The notes under the pieces: generated by a model | The model's input: only the letters and a program-made list of their open reading frames with translations | The model's database searches: none | Told to the model about the DNA's origin: nothing | Shown here: positions 7,966-17,242 of the stretch, piece after piece | Position numbering within the stretch: position 1 is the stretch's first letter | How the letters are laid out: each line of letters begins with the position of its first letter | Assembly (NCBI RefSeq): GCF_001667585.1 | Contig: NZ_LZJZ01000048.1 | Location: 1 to 52,425 of the forward strand | DNA from: Mycobacterium sp. E2733 | GTDB lineage: Bacteria > Actinomycetota > Actinomycetes > Mycobacteriales > Mycobacteriaceae | Direction of reading: 5' to 3' | Length of the DNA stretch: 52,425 nucleotides | Position numbers and translations under genes: made by a program

Positions 7966-9991
7966 GTTTGACGGTGACGACCCGCCGCGCCCGGCTACGC
8001 CGCGCTTGCGATCGTCACGAGGGCATTCGTCGCGGTACTCGGCGTATACCGGCGGGCCGGACCCGCTGGCCCCGCCGGTGGACCTGCGCGAGGCTCTCGA
8101 GCAGATCGGGCAGGACGTCATGGCCGGCACGTCGCCGCGCCGTGCGCTGTCCGAGCTGCTGCGCCGTGGCACCAAGAACATGCCGGGCGCCGACCGGCTG
8201 GCGGCCGAGGCGAACCGCCGCCGCCGGGAGTTGTTGCGCCGCAACAATTTAGATGGCACCTTGCAGGAGATCAAGAAGCTGCTCGACGAGGCCGTGCTCG
8301 CCGAACGCAAGGAACTGGCCCGCGCACTCGACGACGATGCCCGCTTCGGCGAACTGCAACTCGACGCCCTGCCGGCGTCGCCGGCCAAGGCCGTTCAAGA
8401 GCTTTCCGAATACAACTGGCGCAGCAACGAGGCCCGCGAGAAGTACGACCAGATCAAGGATCTGCTCGGCCGCGAGATGCTGGACCAGCGGTTCGCCGGC
8501 ATGAAGGAGGCGCTGCAGGGCGCCACCGACGAGGATCGCCAGCGCGTCAACGACATGCTGAACGATCTCAACGAGCTGCTGGACAAGCATGCCCGCGGTG
8601 AGGACACCCAGCAGGACTTCCAAGACTTCATGAACAAGCACGGCGAGTTCTTCCCGGAGAACCCGCGCAACGTCGACGAGCTGTTGGACTCCCTTGCCAA
8701 GCGCGCCGCCGCCGCGCAACGCTTCCGCAACAGCCTGAGCCCGGACCAGCGCGCCGAGCTGGATGCCTTGGCGCAGCAGGCATTCGGATCACCTTCGCTG
8801 ATGCAGGCGCTCAACCGGCTGGACGCGCATCTACAGGCCGCCCGGCCGGGGGAGGACTGGACGGGGTCCGAGCAGTTCTCCGGTGACAACCCGCTCGGGA
8901 TGGGCGAGGGCACCCAGGCGCTGGCCGACGTCGCCGAGCTCGAGCAGCTGGCCGAGCAGCTCTCGCAAAGCTATCCGGGCGCCACCATGGACGACGTCGA
9001 CCTGGACGCGCTGGCGCGCCAACTCGGCGACCAGGCCGCCGTCGACGCCCGCACACTCGCCGAATTGGAACGCGCACTGGTCAATCAGGGGTTTCTGGAC
9101 CGGGGGTCCGACGGCCAGTGGCGGCTCTCGCCGAAGGCCATGCGCCGGCTCGGTGAGACGGCGCTACGCGATGTGGCACAACAGCTTTCCGGCCGGCGCG
9201 GCGAACGGGACCATCGGCGCGCGGGGGCGGCCGGCGAACTCACCGGCGCCACCCGGCCCTGGCAGTTCGGTGACACCGAGCCGTGGAACATCTCCCGCAC
9301 GCTGACCAATGCGGTGCTGCGGCAAGCGGGAACGGCCACGCTGGACGGCACCGCCGGATCGCTGAAGATCACCGTCGACGACGTCGAGGTCTCCGAGACC
9401 GAGACGCGCACCCAGGCCGCGGTCGCGCTGCTGGTCGACACCTCGTTCTCGATGGTGATGGAGAATCGCTGGCTGCCCATGAAGCAGACGGCGCTCGCGC
9501 TAAACCACTTGGTGTGCACCCGATTTCGTTCGGACGCCTTGCAGATCATCGCCTTCGGCCGATACGCCCGGACGGTGACCGCCGCGGAGCTCACCGGCCT
9601 CGAGGGCGTCTACGAGCAGGGCACCAACCTACATCACGCGCTGGCCTTGGCCGGCCGACACCTGCGGCGGCATCCCAACGCGCAGCCCGTCGTGCTGGTG
9701 GTGACCGACGGTGAGCCCACCGCTCACCTGGAGGACTTCGACGGCGACGGCACGACCGTGTTCTTCGACTACCCGCCGCACCCGCGGACCATCGCCCACA
9801 CCGTGCGCGGCTTCGACGACATGGCCCGCCTCGGTGCGCAGATCACCATCTTCCGGTTGGGCAGCGACCCCGGGCTGGCCCGCTTCATCGATCAGGTCGC
9901 GCGGCGCGTCGAGGGACGTGTCGTGGTGCCCGATCTCGACGGCCTGGGCGCCGCCGTGGTGGGCGACTACCTCCGGTCCCGCCGCCGCTAG
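7958..9991 (+). CDS. VWA domain protein (Rv0959)
   Basis: This 677-residue protein partners the preceding ATPase. A long helical, charged N-terminal region (about residues 30-370) leads to a C-terminal von Willebrand A domain whose metal-ion-dependent adhesion site is visible as DTSFS at residues 494-498, with VVTDGEPTAH further on. The start is the ATG at 7958 (MAEFDGDDPP), which overlaps the stop of the ATPase; an in-frame start far upstream in the other gene is a shadow. AAA+/VWA pairs act together as chaperone-like machines; the client is unknown. Confidence 0.85.
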   Translation: MAEFDGDDPPRPATPRLRSSRGHSSRYSAYTGGPDPLAPPVDLREALEQIGQDVMAGTSPRRALSELLRRGTKNMPGADRLAAEANRRRRELLRRNNLDGTLQEIKKLLDEAVLAERKELARALDDDARFGELQLDALPASPAKAVQELSEYNWRSNEAREKYDQIKDLLGREMLDQRFAGMKEALQGATDEDRQRVNDMLNDLNELLDKHARGEDTQQDFQDFMNKHGEFFPENPRNVDELLDSLAKRAAAAQRFRNSLSPDQRAELDALAQQAFGSPSLMQALNRLDAHLQAARPGEDWTGSEQFSGDNPLGMGEGTQALADVAELEQLAEQLSQSYPGATMDDVDLDALARQLGDQAAVDARTLAELERALVNQGFLDRGSDGQWRLSPKAMRRLGETALRDVAQQLSGRRGERDHRRAGAAGELTGATRPWQFGDTEPWNISRTLTNAVLRQAGTATLDGTAGSLKITVDDVEVSETETRTQAAVALLVDTSFSMVMENRWLPMKQTALALNHLVCTRFRSDALQIIAFGRYARTVTAAELTGLEGVYEQGTNLHHALALAGRHLRRHPNAQPVVLVVTDGEPTAHLEDFDGDGTTVFFDYPPHPRTIAHTVRGFDDMARLGAQITIFRLGSDPGLARFIDQVARRVEGRVVVPDLDGLGAAVVGDYLRSRRR

Positions 9992-10056
9992 CCCGTCGTC
10001 GGTCAAGGGATAGGTGCTCGCTCGAGCGGGTACAGGGACCGAGAAGGAGGAGATGC

Positions 10057-10905
10057 ATGAGCAAGGTTCCAACGATCGAACTCAACGACGGTGTCCGCAT
10101 TCCGCAGCTCGGCTTCGGCGTGTTCCAGATCAAGCCCAACGAGACCGCGGCGGCGGTCAAGACCGCGCTCGAAATCGGATACCGGCACATCGACACCGCC
10201 GAGATGTACGGCAACGAAAAGCAAGTCGCGCAAGGCATCCGCGACGCCGGTCTCGATCGTGCCGACGTGTTCGTCACCAGCAAGCTCAACAACGGCTTTC
10301 ACAAACCCGACGACGCGCGCCGTGCCTTCGACGAAACGCTGAAGGCCCTGGACTCCGACTACGTCGACCTGTTTCTCATTCACTGGCCGCTGCCCACCCT
10401 CTACGACGGTGACTTCGTCTCGACCTGGAAGGTCTTCGAAGAGTTCGCCCGCGACGGGCGCGCCCGCAGCATCGGCGTCTCGAATTTCCAAGTCGCACAC
10501 CTGGAGCGGCTCGCCAACGAAACCGACACCGTGCCGTCGGTCAACCAGATCGAGCTTCATCCGTACTTCGGGAACAAAGAGGTCCGCGCGTACGGGCGCG
10601 AGCACGGCATCGCCACCGAGGCGTGGGCACCGATCGCGCAGGGCAAGGTGCTCGACGATCCGGTGATCAACCGTGTCGCCGAGGGGCAGGGCAAATCGGC
10701 GGCGCAGGTGGTGTTGCGCTGGCACATTCAGCGCGGCGACATCGTGTTCCCCAAGTCGGTGACCCCGGAACGGGTCAAAGAGAACTTCGAGCTTTTCGAC
10801 TTCGAGTTAGATGACTCCGACATGGACGCGATCTCAGCCCTGGACAAGGGTGAAGCGGGTCGGAACGGGCCTAACCCCGACAAGTTCGACTACGTGCCCG
10901 GCTGA
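10057..10905 (+). CDS. Aldo/keto reductase
   Basis: A 282-residue NADPH-dependent (alpha/beta)8-barrel reductase. The catalytic tetrad is intact: Asp46, Tyr51, Lys76 and His109 (DTAEMYGNE, TSKLNN, LFLIHWPLP). The C-terminal KSVTPERVKENFELFDF is the cofactor-binding segment. A good AAGGAGGAG site precedes the ATG. It resembles the 2,5-diketo-gluconate/methylglyoxal reductase branch; the natural substrate cannot be assigned. Its last 16 bp overlap the convergent DUF1707 gene. Confidence 0.9.
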   Translation: MSKVPTIELNDGVRIPQLGFGVFQIKPNETAAAVKTALEIGYRHIDTAEMYGNEKQVAQGIRDAGLDRADVFVTSKLNNGFHKPDDARRAFDETLKALDSDYVDLFLIHWPLPTLYDGDFVSTWKVFEEFARDGRARSIGVSNFQVAHLERLANETDTVPSVNQIELHPYFGNKEVRAYGREHGIATEAWAPIAQGKVLDDPVINRVAEGQGKSAAQVVLRWHIQRGDIVFPKSVTPERVKENFELFDFELDDSDMDAISALDKGEAGRNGPNPDKFDYVPG

Positions 10906-11510
10906 CGCTGGCCGCGGGGGCGGCGGGCCTTGCGAACGATGCCGACGGCGCCCCACAGCGAGAAGCCGCGAATGTTCACCTTGGGCGCGCCGGGGGTGCC
11001 CTGGCCCAGGACGCTGCGGTCGAAGTTGCCCATCACGCCGCGGCCGTGAATCTCGACGTTCACTTCGGGCGGCAGCAAAATCTTTGTCGCGCCCATGATC
11101 GACATCGCGTGGATGTCGACCTCGGTCGAGGTGAAGTCGGCGTAGCGCAGATCCACCACGCCGTTGCCCCACAAGGCGAAGGTGGTCAGCTTCTTGGGCA
11201 CGTTCCACCGGCCCCGCCGCTCGAAGCCGCTCAACAGAGCCAGCAGCAGCGTGGACGGCGCCGGGTTGGGCTTGCCGCCCCGGCGCGGGTTGATCGGCGA
11301 ACCCGGCAGATCGGCGCGCAACTGGTCCAGTTCCTCGTACGTCGTCGCTGCATAGGCCCTGGTCAGGCGGTCTTCGTAGTCCTTCATCTGCAGCCGGCCC
11401 TGCTCGGCCGCGTACGCCAGCAACTGCGCGAGCTGGATGCGATCAGTGTCGGCCGCGCGCGACGATTCGCCGCGCGTGTCCTTCGCGTCGCGTTGCGCAG
11501 AGTTGCTCAT
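10890..11510 (-). CDS. DUF1707 / LiaF-like cell-wall response protein (Rv0966c)
   Basis: A 206-residue soluble protein. An N-terminal DUF1707 domain (about residues 22-75, with the LLAYAAEQGRLQMKDYEDRL pattern) is followed by a C-terminal beta-rich domain similar to the LiaF/cell-wall-active-antibiotics-response family (GNGVVDLRYADF, GRGVMGNFDRS). It corresponds to Rv0966c. The ATG at 11510 is used; a GTG directly before it adds one residue. The role is unknown, but LiaF-type domains usually report envelope stress. The rest of the neighbouring M. tuberculosis cluster (csoR, ctpV) is absent here. Confidence 0.8.
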   Translation of the reverse strand: MSNSAQRDAKDTRGESSRAADTDRIQLAQLLAYAAEQGRLQMKDYEDRLTRAYAATTYEELDQLRADLPGSPINPRRGGKPNPAPSTLLLALLSGFERRGRWNVPKKLTTFALWGNGVVDLRYADFTSTEVDIHAMSIMGATKILLPPEVNVEIHGRGVMGNFDRSVLGQGTPGAPKVNIRGFSLWGAVGIVRKARRPRGQRQPGT

Positions 11511-11576
11511 CACCCACGAGCCTACGACGTCCGGCTATCGCCGCAAGAGGATTGGTCAAACTGCAACCTTGGCCCG

Positions 11577-11597
11577 CGCCGGACGGTTCGGCCGGCG
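11577..11597 (-). terminator. Hairpin downstream of the carboxylase operon
   Basis: CGCCGG (11577-11582) and CCGGCG (11592-11597) form a 6-bp stem with a 9-nt loop just past the end of the minus-strand echA7-like gene. No T-run follows, so this is a weak terminator call. Confidence 0.3.
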
Positions 11598-11616
11598 GCG
11601 TTTGTTTGACACCTGG

Positions 11617-12474
11617 CTAACTCGTCCAGCTCGGGGCGCGCTTTTGCAGAAACGCCATCATGCCCTCGCGGGCTTCGTCGGAGACGAAGAGCCGGGCCGA
11701 TTCCTCGGCGAGCCGCTCGGCGTCGCGGTCGAATCCTTCCAGCACCGCCGCAGTGGTCAGCGCCTTGGAGGCCGCCAGTCCCTGGGGCGAACCGCGGCCC
11801 ACATCGGCGAGCAGCTGCGCCACCGCGGCGTCGACGTCCTCGGCTGCCATGGTGATCAGTCCGATGTCCGCCGCTACGCGGGCGTCGAATGTCTCGCCGG
11901 TCAGGTAGTAGCGCGCCGCGGCCCGCGGCGCCAGTTTCGGCAACAGCGTCAGCGAAATGATCGCCGGGGCAACGCCGATCCGGGCCTCGGTCAGGGCGAA
12001 GGTGCTGCGCGGGCCGGCGACGGCGATGTCACAGGCACCGACCAAGCCGAACCCGCCCGCGCGAACATGCCCGTCGATGGCGGCGATCACCGGCAGCGGC
12101 GAGGAGACGATGGCCCGCATCACCACGGTCATCTCGCGGGCCCGGGCGACGGCCATGTCGTATGCCGTTGGTGGCGACCCGTCCCCCGCAAGCGGGAGGT
12201 GCCCCCCGCGCTCGGCTTCGTTGCGCTCGCGATCGCCACGTGGATCACCCGCGCCGGCCTCACTGAGATCCGCACCGGCGCAGAAGGTGTTGCCCGTATG
12301 CCCCAGCACCACTGCGCGCACGGCCGGGTCCGCCGCGGCGTCGCGCAGCCCTTGATGCAACTGCTCGACGAGCGCGGTCGAGAGCGCATTGCGGTTGTGG
12401 GGCGAGTCCAGCGTCAGCCGCGCGAACGGGCCGCCGGTATCGGCGGGCCCCGCGTATTCGACCAGCGTTTCCAT
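11617..12474 (-). CDS. echA7: Enoyl-CoA hydratase/isomerase family protein (EchA7-like)
   Basis: A 285-residue crotonase-fold enzyme, last gene of the six-gene acyl-CoA/carboxylase operon. The oxyanion-hole motifs (FCAGADLSEAG, GHVRAGGFGLVGACD) are present; the second catalytic glutamate lies in ALTEARIG, while the first is replaced by Gly. Compared with M. tuberculosis EchA7 as I recall it, 26 extra residues (79-104, bases 12163-12240) are inserted in frame directly after the ADLSEAGAGDP loop. ATG at 12474 shares one base with the fadE12 stop (TGATG), so translation is coupled. Likely role: hydration of an unsaturated branched acyl-CoA. Confidence 0.88.
   Translation of the reverse strand: METLVEYAGPADTGGPFARLTLDSPHNRNALSTALVEQLHQGLRDAAADPAVRAVVLGHTGNTFCAGADLSEAGAGDPRGDRERNEAERGGHLPLAGDGSPPTAYDMAVARAREMTVVMRAIVSSPLPVIAAIDGHVRAGGFGLVGACDIAVAGPRSTFALTEARIGVAPAIISLTLLPKLAPRAAARYYLTGETFDARVAADIGLITMAAEDVDAAVAQLLADVGRGSPQGLAASKALTTAAVLEGFDRDAERLAEESARLFVSDEAREGMMAFLQKRAPSWTS
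12163..12240 (-). repeat. In-frame insertion element within echA7
   Basis: These 78 bp encode an Arg/Glu/Gly/Pro-rich stretch with no counterpart in the M. tuberculosis protein as I remember it. The DNA holds a tight inverted repeat CCCGC-AA-GCGGG (12185-12196) and G/C runs, reminiscent of short interspersed mycobacterial intergenic repeats. The length is a multiple of three and the element lies in a loop between conserved blocks, so the protein may still fold. Confidence 0.5.
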
Positions 12475-13649
12475 CAGTAGCTTCGGGGCAGGCCCAGCGA
12501 CGTCTGCGCCACGAAGTTGAGCACCATTTCCCGGCTCACCGGGGCGATCCGCCCGAGCCTGGCCGAGGCGAGCATGGCCGCGACACCGTACTCCTTGGTC
12601 AGCCCGTTGCCGCCCATCGACTGCACCGCCTGGTCGACCGAACGGGTAGCCGCTTCGGCCGCAGCGTATTTGGCCATGTTGGCGGCCTCGGCCGCGCCCG
12701 CGTCGTCGCCGCTGTCGTAAAGCGTGGCGGCCTTCTGCATCATCAGCTTGGCCAGTTGCACCTCGATGTGGCACTGCGCCAACGGGTGCGAGAGTCCTTG
12801 GTGCGCACCGATCGGCGTGCCCCACACCTGGCGGGTCTTGACGTAGTCGGCGGCCCTGTCGAGGGCGAACCGTCCCATCCCGACCGAGCTGGCGGCGCCC
12901 ATGATTCGCTCGGGGTTCAGGCCCGCGAAGAGCTGCGCGATCGCGGCGTCCTCGGAACCGACCAGCGCGTCAGCCGGGAGCCGGACATCGTCGAGGAAGA
13001 CCTGGAACTGCCGCTCGGGGCTGATCAGCTCCATTTCGATTGGCGTATAGGAGAATCCGGGGGCATCGGTGGGCACCACGAACAGTGCCGGGCGCAGTGA
13101 TTCGGCCTTGGCCCCCGTCTCTTTGAAAGCGCGGCCGACGACCAGGACGGCCTGCGCCTGGTCGATGCCGGAGATGTAGACCTTCTGCCCCTTGAGGATC
13201 CAGTCGCCGCCGTCGCGCCGGGCGGTGGTGGTGATCTTGTGTGAGTTGGAGCCGGCGTCCGGCTCGGTGATGGCGAAGGCCATGGTCAGCGTTCCGTCGG
13301 CGATGCCGGGAATCCAGCGCTTCTTCTGCTCTTCGGTGCCGAACTTGCTGATGATGGTGCCGTTGATCGCCGGCGACACGACCATCAGCAGCAACGCGCT
13401 GCCCGCCGCCGCCATCTCCTCCATCACCAGTGACAGCTCGTACATGCCGGCGCCGCCGCCGCCGTACTCCTCGGGCAGGTTCACCCCGAGGAAGCCGAGT
13501 TTGCCTGCCTCGGACCATAATTCGTCGGTGTGCTGGTGCGCGCGTGCCTTCTTGAGGTAGTACTCGCTGCCGTAGTTGGCGGCCCACGCGGCCACCGACT
13601 TGCGCAGGGCCTGCCGCTCCTCGCTCTCAATGAAGCTGGTGTCGGTCAT
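12474..13649 (-). CDS. fadE12: Acyl-CoA dehydrogenase (FadE12-like)
   Basis: A 391-residue FAD-dependent acyl-CoA dehydrogenase that introduces the alpha-beta double bond into an acyl-CoA. The family signature MAFAITEPDAGSNSHKITTTA and the C-terminal QSMGGNGLTKEYGVAAMLASAR are present. It sits between accA2 (no gap: accA2 ends at 13650) and echA7 in the minus-strand operon. Gene order and sequence match Rv0972c. The presence of two dehydrogenases in one operon suggests two successive oxidations or two chain lengths. Confidence 0.92.
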   Translation of the reverse strand: MTDTSFIESEERQALRKSVAAWAANYGSEYYLKKARAHQHTDELWSEAGKLGFLGVNLPEEYGGGGAGMYELSLVMEEMAAAGSALLLMVVSPAINGTIISKFGTEEQKKRWIPGIADGTLTMAFAITEPDAGSNSHKITTTARRDGGDWILKGQKVYISGIDQAQAVLVVGRAFKETGAKAESLRPALFVVPTDAPGFSYTPIEMELISPERQFQVFLDDVRLPADALVGSEDAAIAQLFAGLNPERIMGAASSVGMGRFALDRAADYVKTRQVWGTPIGAHQGLSHPLAQCHIEVQLAKLMMQKAATLYDSGDDAGAAEAANMAKYAAAEAATRSVDQAVQSMGGNGLTKEYGVAAMLASARLGRIAPVSREMVLNFVAQTSLGLPRSY

Positions 13650-15641
13650 CTAGGAATCTCCTTCTGCTTGCGGCGCTTCCACTCGTGCCAGGACGGCGCC
13701 CACTTCGACCTGCTGACCGGTTTCGACGTTGAGCTCGACGAGCACGCCGTCGGAGGGTGCGGTGATGGTGTGCTCCATCTTCATCGCCTCCAGCCAGATC
13801 AGTGGCTGCCCGGCGGCGACGTTGTCGCCGACTGCGGCGGCGAGGCGGATGACGTTGCCGGGCATGGGCGCCACCAGGGAACCCTTTTCGAGGGTCGAAC
13901 CCGGCTCCGGGAACCGTGGCAGCGCGACCAGGTGAACGGGTCCGCGCGCCGAGTCGACGTAGACGTCGTCACCGTGCCGGGCGACCGCGAAGCTGCACGC
14001 CACCCCGTCACCGTCGGCCAGTACGACCTCGTCCGGCGCGGACGAGATCAGGTGCACCGGCTCGGTGGGGTCGGCCAGGACCAATCCGTTGCGGGCGAAG
14101 CGGTATGCGACGCGGTGCTCGTTCCCCTCGCGGTCGCGGTATTCCTTGACCTGGTATCCGGACGCCAGGTTTCGCCACCCGCTGGGGACCGGGCCGAGGA
14201 CGGGTGCGGCCGCGCGGTTATGGGCGGCGTCGGCCAGCGCGGCCGCGATCGCGGACAACCGGACGACAGCGGCGTCGGCCAGCGGTGCCGACAACTTGTC
14301 CAGCCCATGCGTGTCGAAAAACGCTGTGTCGGTGGCGCCGTCAAGGAACGCGGGGTGTCGCAGCACGTTGACCAGCAACTCACGGTTGGTGCGCACGCCG
14401 TGCAGGCGGGCGCGGGCCAGGGCGTCGGCGAGGACCAGCGCCGACTGCCGACGCGTCGGGGCGTACGAGATGACCTTCGCCAGCATCGGGTCGTAATGGA
14501 TCGACACGGTGAATCCGTCAACGATCCCGGAGTCCAGCCGGATCCCGGTCCGCCGGCCCAGCGAGCCGAACTCGGTTCGAACCGCCGGCACGTCGATCGC
14601 GTGCAGCACGCCGGCCTGGGGCTGCCAGCCGCGGGCGGGGTCTTCCGCGTACAGCCGGGCCTCGATCGAATGACCCCGGGCGGCAGGGGGTTCGGCAGCG
14701 AGCCGGCCACCGTCGGCAACCATGAGCTGCAGCTCGACCAGGTCGAGTCCCGTGGTCTCTTCGGTCACCGGGTGCTCGACCTGCAGGCGGGTGTTCATCT
14801 CCAGGAAGTAGAACTCGCCGTCTTGAGAATTTGGGTCGGCGAGGAATTCCACCGTCCCGGCGCCGGTGTAGCCGATCGCGCCGGCCGCCAGCCGGGCCGC
14901 GTCGAACAGCTTGGCCCGCATGCCGGGGGTGCGCTCGACCAGCGGGGACGGGGCCTCCTCGATGATCTTCTGGTGGCGGCGCTGGATCGAGCATTCCCGT
15001 TCCCCCACGGCCCAGACGGTGCCGTGGGTGTCGGCCATGACCTGAACCTCGATGTGATGCCCGGTGGGCAGGTAGCGCTCGCAGAACACGGTCGGGTCAC
15101 CGAACGCCGACTGCGCCTCACGCCGCGCCGCCTCCACTTCGCCCGCGAGGGAAGCCAATTCGTGGACAACCCGCATCCCGCGGCCGCCGCCGCCCGCGGA
15201 GGCCTTGACCAGCACGGGCAGCTGGTCCTCGGTGACCGTGTCGGGATCGAGTTCGTCGAGCACCGGAACACCGGTCGCGGCCATCAGTTTCTTGGACTCG
15301 ATCTTGGAGCCCATCGCCCGCACCGCGTCCTCCGGCGGCCCGACCCAGGTCAGGCCCGCCTGCTGCACGGCCGCCGCGAAATCGGCGTTCTCCGAGAGGA
15401 ACCCGTAGCCGGGATGCACCGCGTCGGCGCCCGCGGCGCGGGCGGCGGCGATGATCGCCTCGGCGTTCAGATAGTCGTTGGTCTTTTCGAGCCGCACCCG
15501 CGCGTCGGCCTCGGCCACGTGCGGTGCGGCGGCGTCGGGGTCGGTGTAGACGGCGACGGTGCCCAGGCCCAGCCGCCGGCAGGTGGCGAACACCCGCCGG
15601 GCGATCTCGCCGCGGTTGGCGACCAGCACTCGAGTGACCAT
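13650..15641 (-). CDS. accA2: Acyl-CoA carboxylase alpha subunit (biotin carboxylase-BCCP)
   Basis: A 663-residue alpha chain. The biotin carboxylase/ATP-grasp part occupies about residues 1-450 (start VTRVLVANRGEIARRVF; GFLSENADFAAA; KASAGGGGRGMRVV; EMNTRLQVEHPVTE). A spacer is followed by the biotinyl carrier domain with EAMKMEH, biotin on Lys621. The start is the ATG at 15641, where homology begins; the open frame continues upstream as non-conserved shadow sequence inside accD2. It is 5 nt downstream of accD2. With the AtuA-like neighbour, a geranyl-CoA or methylcrotonyl-CoA-type substrate is a reasonable guess, not shown. Confidence 0.93.
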   Translation of the reverse strand: MVTRVLVANRGEIARRVFATCRRLGLGTVAVYTDPDAAAPHVAEADARVRLEKTNDYLNAEAIIAAARAAGADAVHPGYGFLSENADFAAAVQQAGLTWVGPPEDAVRAMGSKIESKKLMAATGVPVLDELDPDTVTEDQLPVLVKASAGGGGRGMRVVHELASLAGEVEAARREAQSAFGDPTVFCERYLPTGHHIEVQVMADTHGTVWAVGERECSIQRRHQKIIEEAPSPLVERTPGMRAKLFDAARLAAGAIGYTGAGTVEFLADPNSQDGEFYFLEMNTRLQVEHPVTEETTGLDLVELQLMVADGGRLAAEPPAARGHSIEARLYAEDPARGWQPQAGVLHAIDVPAVRTEFGSLGRRTGIRLDSGIVDGFTVSIHYDPMLAKVISYAPTRRQSALVLADALARARLHGVRTNRELLVNVLRHPAFLDGATDTAFFDTHGLDKLSAPLADAAVVRLSAIAAALADAAHNRAAAPVLGPVPSGWRNLASGYQVKEYRDREGNEHRVAYRFARNGLVLADPTEPVHLISSAPDEVVLADGDGVACSFAVARHGDDVYVDSARGPVHLVALPRFPEPGSTLEKGSLVAPMPGNVIRLAAAVGDNVAAGQPLIWLEAMKMEHTITAPSDGVLVELNVETGQQVEVGAVLARVEAPQAEGDS

Positions 15642-15646
15642 GGGGC

Positions 15647-17242
15647 TCACATCCGGAAGACGCCGAAGTTCGACGTCCCCTTGATCGGGCCATTGGCGAT
15701 GGCGGAGAGACACATTCCCAGCACGGTACGGGTGTCGCGCGGGTCGATCACTCCGTCGTCGTAGAGCATCCCGGACAAGACCAGCGGCAGCGACTCGGCC
15801 TCGATCTGCCCCTCGACGGCCGCGCGCATCGCGGCGTCGGCTTCCTCGTCGACCTGCTGGCCGCGGGCCTCGGCGGCTGCGCGGGCCACGATCGACAGGA
15901 CGCCCGCAAGCTGGGCACCGCCCATCACCGCGGATTTGGCGCTGGGCCAGGCGAACAAAAACCTCGGGTCGTAGGCGCGCCCGCACATGCCGTAGTGACC
16001 GGCGCCGTAGGAGGCGCCGATCAACAGCGAGATGTGCGGAACGGTCGAGTTGGAAACGGCGTTGATCATCATCGACCCGTGCTTGATCATCCCGCCCTCT
16101 TCGTAGTCCTTGCCCACCATGTAGCCGGTGGTGTTGTGCAGGAACAACAATGGCGTGTTAGACCGGTTGGCCAGCTGGATGAATTGGGTTGCCTTCTGCG
16201 ACTCCTCGCTGAACAGCACGCCGCGCGCGTTGGCCAGGATGCCCAGGGGGTAGCCGTGCAGCCGGGCCCAGCCGGTGACCAGCGACGAGCCGTACATGGC
16301 CTTGAATTCGTCGAATTCGGACCCGTCGACGATGCGGGCGATCACCTCGCGGGGGTCGAACGGGATGCGCAGGTCTGCGGGCACGATGCCGATGAGCTCG
16401 TCCGCGTCGTACAGCGGCTCGGCCACGGGCCCGGGGGCCGGTCCCTGCTTGACCCAGTTCAGCCGCGCCACGATGCGGCGCCCGATCCTGATGGCGTCGA
16501 GCTCGTCGGCGGCGAAGTAGTCGGCCAAACCGGAGATGCGGGCGTGCATTTCGGCGCCGCCCAACGACTCGTCGTCGGACTCCTCGCCGGTGGCCATCTT
16601 GACCAGAGGCGGACCGGCAAGGAAGACCTTAGAACGTTCCTTGATCATCACAACGTGGTCGGACATGCCCGGTATGTAGGCGCCACCGGCGGTGGAGTTG
16701 CCGAAAACCAGGGCGATGGTGGGAATTCCGGCCGCCGAGAGGCGGGTGAGGTCGCGGAACATCTGGCCGCCGGGGATGAAGATCTCTTTCTGCGTGGGCA
16801 GGTCCGCCCCGCCGGATTCCACCAACGAAATGACGGGCAGCCGGTTTTCGAACGCGATCTGATTGGCCCGCAGTATCTTTTTCAGGGTCCACGGGTTGCT
16901 GGTGCCACCCTTGACCGTCGGGTCGTTGGCGACGATCAGGCATTCCACACCCGACACCACGCCTATCCCGGTGACCGTGCTGGCGCCGACGGTGAATGCG
17001 CTGCCATAGGCGGCCAGCGGGCTGAGCTCCAGGAATGGGGAGTCGGGGTCGACGAGCAGCTCGATGCGTTCCCGCGCGGTCAGCTTGCCGCGGGCGTGGT
17101 GACGCTCGACGTACTTGGGCCCGCCTCCCGCAAGCGCTTTGGCGAGCTCGGCGTCGATCTCGTCGAGCCGCGAGGTCGCCGTCGACGCCGCGTCGGTGTA
17201 AGCCGCGGAGTTCGGGTCGAGTGTTGACTGCAGTGTCGTCAT
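15647..17242 (-). CDS. accD2: Acyl-CoA carboxylase beta subunit (carboxyltransferase)
   Basis: A 531-residue carboxyltransferase chain with the two crotonase-like halves of the family: N-terminal ARGKLTARERIELLVD and VESGGADLP, oxyanion glycines in FGNSTAGGAYIPGMSD, and C-terminal HNTTGYMVGKDYE and GASYGAGHYGMCGRAY. This HNTTGYMVG/GGMIKHG pattern is the methylcrotonyl/geranyl-CoA carboxylase-like group rather than the propionyl-CoA group. The ATG at 17242 overlaps the fadE13 stop by 4 nt (ATGA). It forms a holoenzyme with the accA2 product. Confidence 0.93.
   Translation of the reverse strand: MTTLQSTLDPNSAAYTDAASTATSRLDEIDAELAKALAGGGPKYVERHHARGKLTARERIELLVDPDSPFLELSPLAAYGSAFTVGASTVTGIGVVSGVECLIVANDPTVKGGTSNPWTLKKILRANQIAFENRLPVISLVESGGADLPTQKEIFIPGGQMFRDLTRLSAAGIPTIALVFGNSTAGGAYIPGMSDHVVMIKERSKVFLAGPPLVKMATGEESDDESLGGAEMHARISGLADYFAADELDAIRIGRRIVARLNWVKQGPAPGPVAEPLYDADELIGIVPADLRIPFDPREVIARIVDGSEFDEFKAMYGSSLVTGWARLHGYPLGILANARGVLFSEESQKATQFIQLANRSNTPLLFLHNTTGYMVGKDYEEGGMIKHGSMMINAVSNSTVPHISLLIGASYGAGHYGMCGRAYDPRFLFAWPSAKSAVMGGAQLAGVLSIVARAAAEARGQQVDEEADAAMRAAVEGQIEAESLPLVLSGMLYDDGVIDPRDTRTVLGMCLSAIANGPIKGTSNFGVFRM

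Noticed and set aside
13530..15764. A 744-codon plus-strand open frame opposite accA2
   Set aside because: It is antisense to a clear biotin carboxylase gene; long antisense frames are expected at this GC content, and its translation shows no domain.
17100..17140. A second copy of the echA7 insertion element in accD2
   Set aside because: Only CTCCCGCAAGCG is shared and the residues there are conserved family sequence, so it is chance similarity.
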